From Dipylidium caninum (taxonomy: Eukaryota; Platyhelminthes; Cestoda; Cyclophyllidea; Dipylidiidae): a DNA stretch of 64,000 nucleotides. The notes beneath the pieces are model-generated. The model saw nothing but the letters and a program-made list of their open reading frames with translations. It ran no database searches and was not told the DNA's origin. Shown here piece after piece: positions 61,201 to 64,000 of the stretch (positions are counted from its first letter, which is position 1; each line of letters starts with the position of its first letter). Location of the stretch: positions 930,001 to 994,000 of the forward strand of contig QEYB01000654.1 in the NCBI GenBank assembly GCA_017562135.1, written 5' to 3'. Position numbers and translations under genes: made by a program.

Positions 61201-63693
61201 TCAATTGCTATCATTAATCAACAATTTTAAGGAGGAGCCAGCGATAGGACGACTGCCCTAATGGATTTGTGTGTAGTCAATCCAAAGGGAAAGCAGGGAG
61301 GAGAGGGCAAAACAGTAAAGAGTTAGGAAGACAAAGTCTAAAGCATACGAGGTTAATGCCAATAACTGAAACAAAGTCTCAAATCTCACTCATCACGTCT
61401 CAAGTCGCGGAATGGTGAGGGACGACTACACACGGGGCAATTCCACCTGGGACGACGCCTATTAATAGTCAGGTAGGAGGCCAAGTCGAAGCACTGCAGA
61501 TGGTTGCAATTCACCGACCGAATGGGGACCTTAAGAAGAGGTGGGAAACGCGTGCTACTTATAAGTTCTCAGTAGTAGTTGGCGCCGGCCTCGGCGGAGT
61601 TAACCGACCTCAATTCGGGTGAGGGTGAGGGGGCAGAGGAGGGTCACGGGAATCCAGTCATCGCAGAGTAAATCGTCATGGAAGGCCATCTTCTTCTTCA
61701 GCATCTCCTAAGAGAGGAAACAACTTTGAGCGCGTGACACAAGTAAGACTTGAGCCCGTTGTCAAGACGACGTCGTTACCGACGCCGTGGGGGAGCCAGT
61801 CACTCACAAGTGTCTTGTCCACCGAAATGACACGCTCTGACGAGGCGCAAAAATCGTAGACACCATTTAGCCGTTCAGGCGTGAACGTAGGCAGGGAAAA
61901 TCCACTCATCGGTGGTGGATGCGGCGAGTGGGCATTCAGCTCGCCCGTCGGTCGTCCGGCCACAGCGAGGGAAAAGTTGCGAATGATTTTGGGCAAACTC
62001 TCCACCCTGTCCAGAGTAACCTGAACCAATGGCATGGTGATCACTTGATTTATAATGGGTGTCAGAGCACCGGTGGTGACGCTTTCCAGGAGAGCGTGAG
62101 CATGATCCTCGAGGGGGACGTGGAGCCAAGTCATCTCAATTTCGAGGTTACGGGAACGCACAAGATTGGCGGCTCGAAGGGGGATCTACGAACGCAATAA
62201 GACAACCCTGCTGACTATGAGCGCAGGAGGAATATAGAAAGTGCCAAGGTTGCAACCAGGGCAAACGAAGAGGGCGCTCGAGGTGCATATGGAGGGAGGC
62301 CCAAAAGCAAACTCGCCTTATCCGTAATGTCGACAGAGTAGCGTAGACGATGGCCAAGTTTGACGGCCTGTCCGGCGTGGAAGATCGGCTCTGGCAGCGC
62401 GACCTGACGACGAGCCACGCGAAGCTGCAGGCAACGGGGCAGGGCCTCAGCAGCCAGGAAACGCGGACGGCAGTGGAGGCGGAGGAGCCCATGGTGCTGG
62501 CCGCCACGGACAGGCCCTGGGTGGCCCAGCCGAAGCGCAGAATAACACGATACTTGTCGGCGCTGAATCAGACATGGAAGAAAGGAAAAGAGACTGACGG
62601 TCGGGTGCCAACGAGACCCAAACACGTGAGCTCTGGCCTTTCCTGCTCACGCATTAACCAATCCAGCCATACACCACAACAACTTCCCGCCTACTCGCGA
62701 GGATTCATCCAATTTGCTACTTCATCGCATTGTTATGCGTTCATCGGTCTACCTTCCCCGAAACGATCTGGCCAATTGTTTACCCGCAAACCTGCCGAAC
62801 CCACTCATTTCTCGGCAGTTGCTTCGTTCCACTAACAAAAGGAAACGAAATAAAGTCGTTTTCACTCAACCGTACGATCAGGAGATCATGAAATTGACAA
62901 TGAACCATCGTCCGCCCTACCATCAACCGAAAAGAGGGAAAAGGGAGTGGGAGAGGAAGGGAGACGAAAGGTGTAAGGTCTAAATAAGACAAGAATTCAG
63001 GGCAAGGAAGGCAAATAGTCAGAGCGCAGATCAAATGCAATAGAACACGTCTATTTGAGTAGAAGGCATTCCGCGTAAACTGATGCTTTGACATGGGATT
63101 ATTTCAGAGGCTACTCGAATCTGTCCCGCAAAATATACTAAGAATTTTAAGGTGGTCAGACAGGACGGTAGCCGCTAAACAAGTACTCTGATTAAAAAGC
63201 AAAAATATGCGAGTGTATTTGTCGACTGACCACGAAATGCACGATCTCGCGTCTTGAACAGGACCAGCCACTTACGCAGGGTTCCCCAGCTTCGACTGCT
63301 CATTGAGGAATGCAATCAAGTTCAAGTCCAATTCAACGTTGAAGACGTGCATCAGGTATTCTGTAGAAAAGCCTAAACTCGAGGCCGTCGGCTTGGAGCC
63401 CGAAACCATGCCCATCAGGGAAACCGAAGCCACCTTCTGATCAGCCAAGTCTCTCAACTGTCGGACCATATTTTCGGGGTCGGGAAATTGGAACATCGTC
63501 GTGGTCGGAGTGGCGAACTGTACCTCACGAAGCAACAGTACTGGGCGATAGAAAGGCGATTCCGAGTAGATGCCGAGGAGGTCGTGCGCACATAACTCCT
63601 CGTTGACCGCCTTCAATATGGCAATTTCTGCATCGACTCGCCGCAGTTGGATGAATTGCAAGGCAAGAGAGGCGGTGGGACTTTTGATGAGAG
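58287..63693 (-). CDS. PIAS: PIAS-family SUMO E3 ligase (PINIT and SP-RING), 5' end missing
   Basis: Nuclear ligase that transfers SUMO from UBC9 to targets. Exons: 63693-63276, 62562-62508, 62445-62317, 62185-61808, 61707-61609, 61529-61390, 61051-60873, 60840-60513, 60299-59863, 59302-59046, 58799-58287; all phases close. The PINIT-like part has SPFYRPVLLLREVQF, YRVILRF, LPRCLQLRVARRQVALPEP and VDIT. The SP-RING/MIZ zinc domain follows: TLLCPLTLTRI, VNCNHLQCFDLASYL and WNCPVCSRP, keeping the Cys-His ligands. Two SUMO-interacting motifs with acidic flanks come next (ILVIDDSDSDD; LVVDLTELSDDSDDD), and a long low-complexity tail with a poly-Asp tract and basic end. The N-terminal SAP domain is not seen and probably lies beyond 64000. 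One intron has a GC donor and one is 32 nt. Confidence 0.9.
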
Positions 63694-63719
63694 CTAAAAG
63701 ACGAAGCATAAGTGTTTAC

Positions 63720-63900
63720 CTACAGAATTTGAAACAAGAACTACTCTTTCTTGAAAAATTAACGCACACATCGCGAAGGAGGCAAATTCTTTGGCGGTGA
63801 CAATTTGTCGTGGTCGGAAGCGGGTCTCACGAGACTTATACTGGGGACCACGGGTTCGCGGTGCTATGGAAACACGCGGCACTGGTGTGAGGACGAAATT
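63720..63900 (-). CDS. PIAS: Possible preceding PIAS exon (partial)
   Basis: A minus-strand frame containing RQIVTAKEFASFAMCALIF and ending VLVSNSV in phase 1 at a donor GTAG|GTAAAC. The next exon starts in matching phase 26 bases later. If real, the intron is only 26 nt. Upstream limits are not fixed and no SAP motif is visible; it may instead be non-coding sequence with the true upstream exon outside the window. Confidence 0.35.
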
Positions 63901-64000
63901 GTTGTAGGGAATTACCCCGGCTGGAAGAAAACAGCTAATATGAAAAGGGGAATTAGTAGTCCACCACGTGTTTCATCGTCGAGGTCGCTCAGGCATAGCG

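Noticed and set aside
62446..62507. Apparent frameshift in the PIAS PINIT domain
   Set aside because: A 62 nt intron (TCC|GTGGCG to GCTGAG|GCC) restores the frame and the expected spacing between the two conserved strands.
1..64000. CRISPR arrays, operons, tRNA or rRNA genes, viral genes, LTR or terminal-inverted-repeat transposons with a coding core
   Set aside because: No direct repeats with regular spacers, no polymerase or transposase motifs, and no tRNA B-box seen by eye on either strand. A covariance-model and repeat search would be needed to exclude small or decayed ones.

Overview
This is eukaryotic, metazoan DNA. The genes are split into many small exons with GT-AG introns, and I found no operons, phage or CRISPR. 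The gene set (DAZ-family Boule, XPG nuclease, PDC-E2, ELOVL, collagen XV/XVIII endostatin, PIAS, EGF/TSP1 membrane protein) points to an animal. Very short introns (about 26, 32, 37, 39 and 49 nt) mixed with kilobase ones, and GC-rich blocks without CpG depletion, fit a flatworm (Platyhelminthes) best. The phylum is inferred and the species cannot be named.

Layout: 1.7-5.4 kb is a GC-rich island, followed by one possible basic first exon (+, 5.5 kb). 5.8-8.2 kb holds no gene I can support. HSP10 lies at 8.28-8.65 kb (-). An unidentified set of candidate exons lies at 9.08-10.3 kb (+). A Boule-type RNA-binding protein occupies 12.66-19.23 kb (-). 19.5-26 kb is intergenic, AT-rich, and ends in a GC-rich block and a TATA box. 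A type I membrane protein with EGF-like domains and one TSP1 repeat occupies 26.23-30.62 kb (+). A very-long-chain fatty acid elongase sits at 32.44-34.90 kb (-), between two arms of a roughly 0.5 kb inverted repeat. XPG/ERCC5 fills 39.02-44.14 kb (+) and faces pyruvate dehydrogenase E2 (DLAT, 45.01-49.57 kb, -). Collagen XV/XVIII-like endostatin exons (50.68-52.66 kb, -) and a possible signal-peptide exon (56.7 kb) follow. A PIAS-type SUMO E3 ligase (-) runs from 58.29 kb to at least 63.69 kb and is probably open at the right edge.

Gene models were built by hand from splice sites, requiring the reading phase to carry from exon to exon. XPG (14 exons, 839 codons), Boule (648), ELOVL (308), the 3' part of PIAS and the endostatin exons close without any frame break. 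DLAT and the EGF/TSP1 gene each need one single-base correction, which suggests assembly indels or real lesions.

The genes are unrelated housekeeping, germline, matrix and nuclear functions and form no common pathway. The most notable points are a U12-type intron near the 3' end of XPG, an EGF/TSP1 transmembrane protein with an unrecognised N-terminal half, and an endostatin gene in which I could not find the collagen triple helix.
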